Part shown: positions 63,955-64,000 of the stretch, in pieces | How positions within the stretch are numbered: the stretch's first letter is position 1 | Layout of the letters: the number at the start of each line of letters is the position of its first letter | NCBI RefSeq assembly: GCF_026340975.1 | Contig: NZ_JAPEOS010000003.1 | Location: 1,736,001 to 1,800,000 of the forward strand | Origin: Streptomyces sp. NBC_01214 | Lineage (GTDB): Bacteria; Actinomycetota; Actinomycetes; Streptomycetales; Streptomycetaceae | DNA length: 64,000 nucleotides | Direction of reading: 5' to 3' | Notes under the pieces: model-generated | Databases searched by the model: none | Seen by the model: only the letters and a program-made list of their open reading frames with translations | What the model was told of the DNA's origin: nothing | Program-made: the position numbers and the translations under genes

Positions 63955-64000
63955 CCGTGGCGCCTGTTCGAGGTCAAGGCGGGTGCTGCCGGTGCGGGCG

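Noticed and set aside
1..64000. cas genes, integrase genes, tRNA or rRNA genes
   Set aside because: Looked for on both strands; no convincing candidate.

Overview
The window is GC-rich actinobacterial DNA, most likely from Streptomyces or a close relative. Supporting signs are strong third-position GC bias, frequent GTG starts, Shine-Dalgarno sites of the GGAGG type, a surface protein with a LANTG sorting signal of the class E sortase type, a snapalysin-family protease, an actinobacterial Ku gene and small Streptomyces-type hypotheticals (DUF6959, DUF6506). The high density of transposases, truncated genes, frameshifts and in-frame stops suggests an accessory region such as a chromosome arm or a large plasmid. 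No rRNA, tRNA or replication origin was recognised.

Layout. 0.2-3.4 kb: an IS element inserted into the 3' end of a decayed ISL3 element. 3.6-9.4 kb: a MerR regulator, a decayed zinc-hook ATPase, a LANTG cell-wall protein and a duplicated-domain hypothetical. 9.5-15.6 kb: gene remnants, a degenerate type I-E-like CRISPR array plus two scattered repeat-like units, a secreted protein, a VioB-type ferritin-like protein and a beta-trefoil protein. 15.6-23.5 kb: mostly hypotheticals, intact ones (coiled-coil, RpiB-like, HEAT-like, alpha/beta hydrolase) among broken ones. 23.9-33.7 kb: three divergent regulator/enzyme pairs (MarR/metallo-hydrolase, YafY/VOC, TetR/metallo-hydrolase), two with clear palindromic operators, around a large decayed NPP1-SGNH-FN3 secreted protein gene.

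34.5-42.3 kb is the centre of interest. It is a compact minus-strand operon that reads as a streptolysin-S-like linear azol(in)e-containing peptide (LAP/TOMM) cluster. In transcription order it has a 41-residue Cys/Ser-rich precursor, a stem-loop, a SagB-type dehydrogenase, an E1-like leader-binding protein, a YcaO cyclodehydratase, two CPBP membrane proteases, an ABC ATPase and permease, and a class I methyltransferase. All reading frames are intact and most junctions overlap. The precursor would be bound through its leader, its Cys/Ser/Thr residues cyclised by E1-like protein plus YcaO, oxidised by the dehydrogenase, possibly methylated, then trimmed and exported.

42.9-52.2 kb: genes with premature stops or truncations, IS630 and Tn3 scraps, an intact methyltransferase and small secreted or hypothetical proteins. 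52.6-61 kb: a frameshifted Ku gene followed by a transposon-dense block: two IS701-family elements with CTAG target duplications, an IS5-family copy, and two ISL3 remnants around an NmrA-like gene. 61-64 kb: small hypotheticals, a snapalysin-like metalloprotease and a 16-bp tandem repeat. About 20 genes carry frameshifts or stops. Real decay is likely, but base-calling error should be excluded before each is accepted as a pseudogene.
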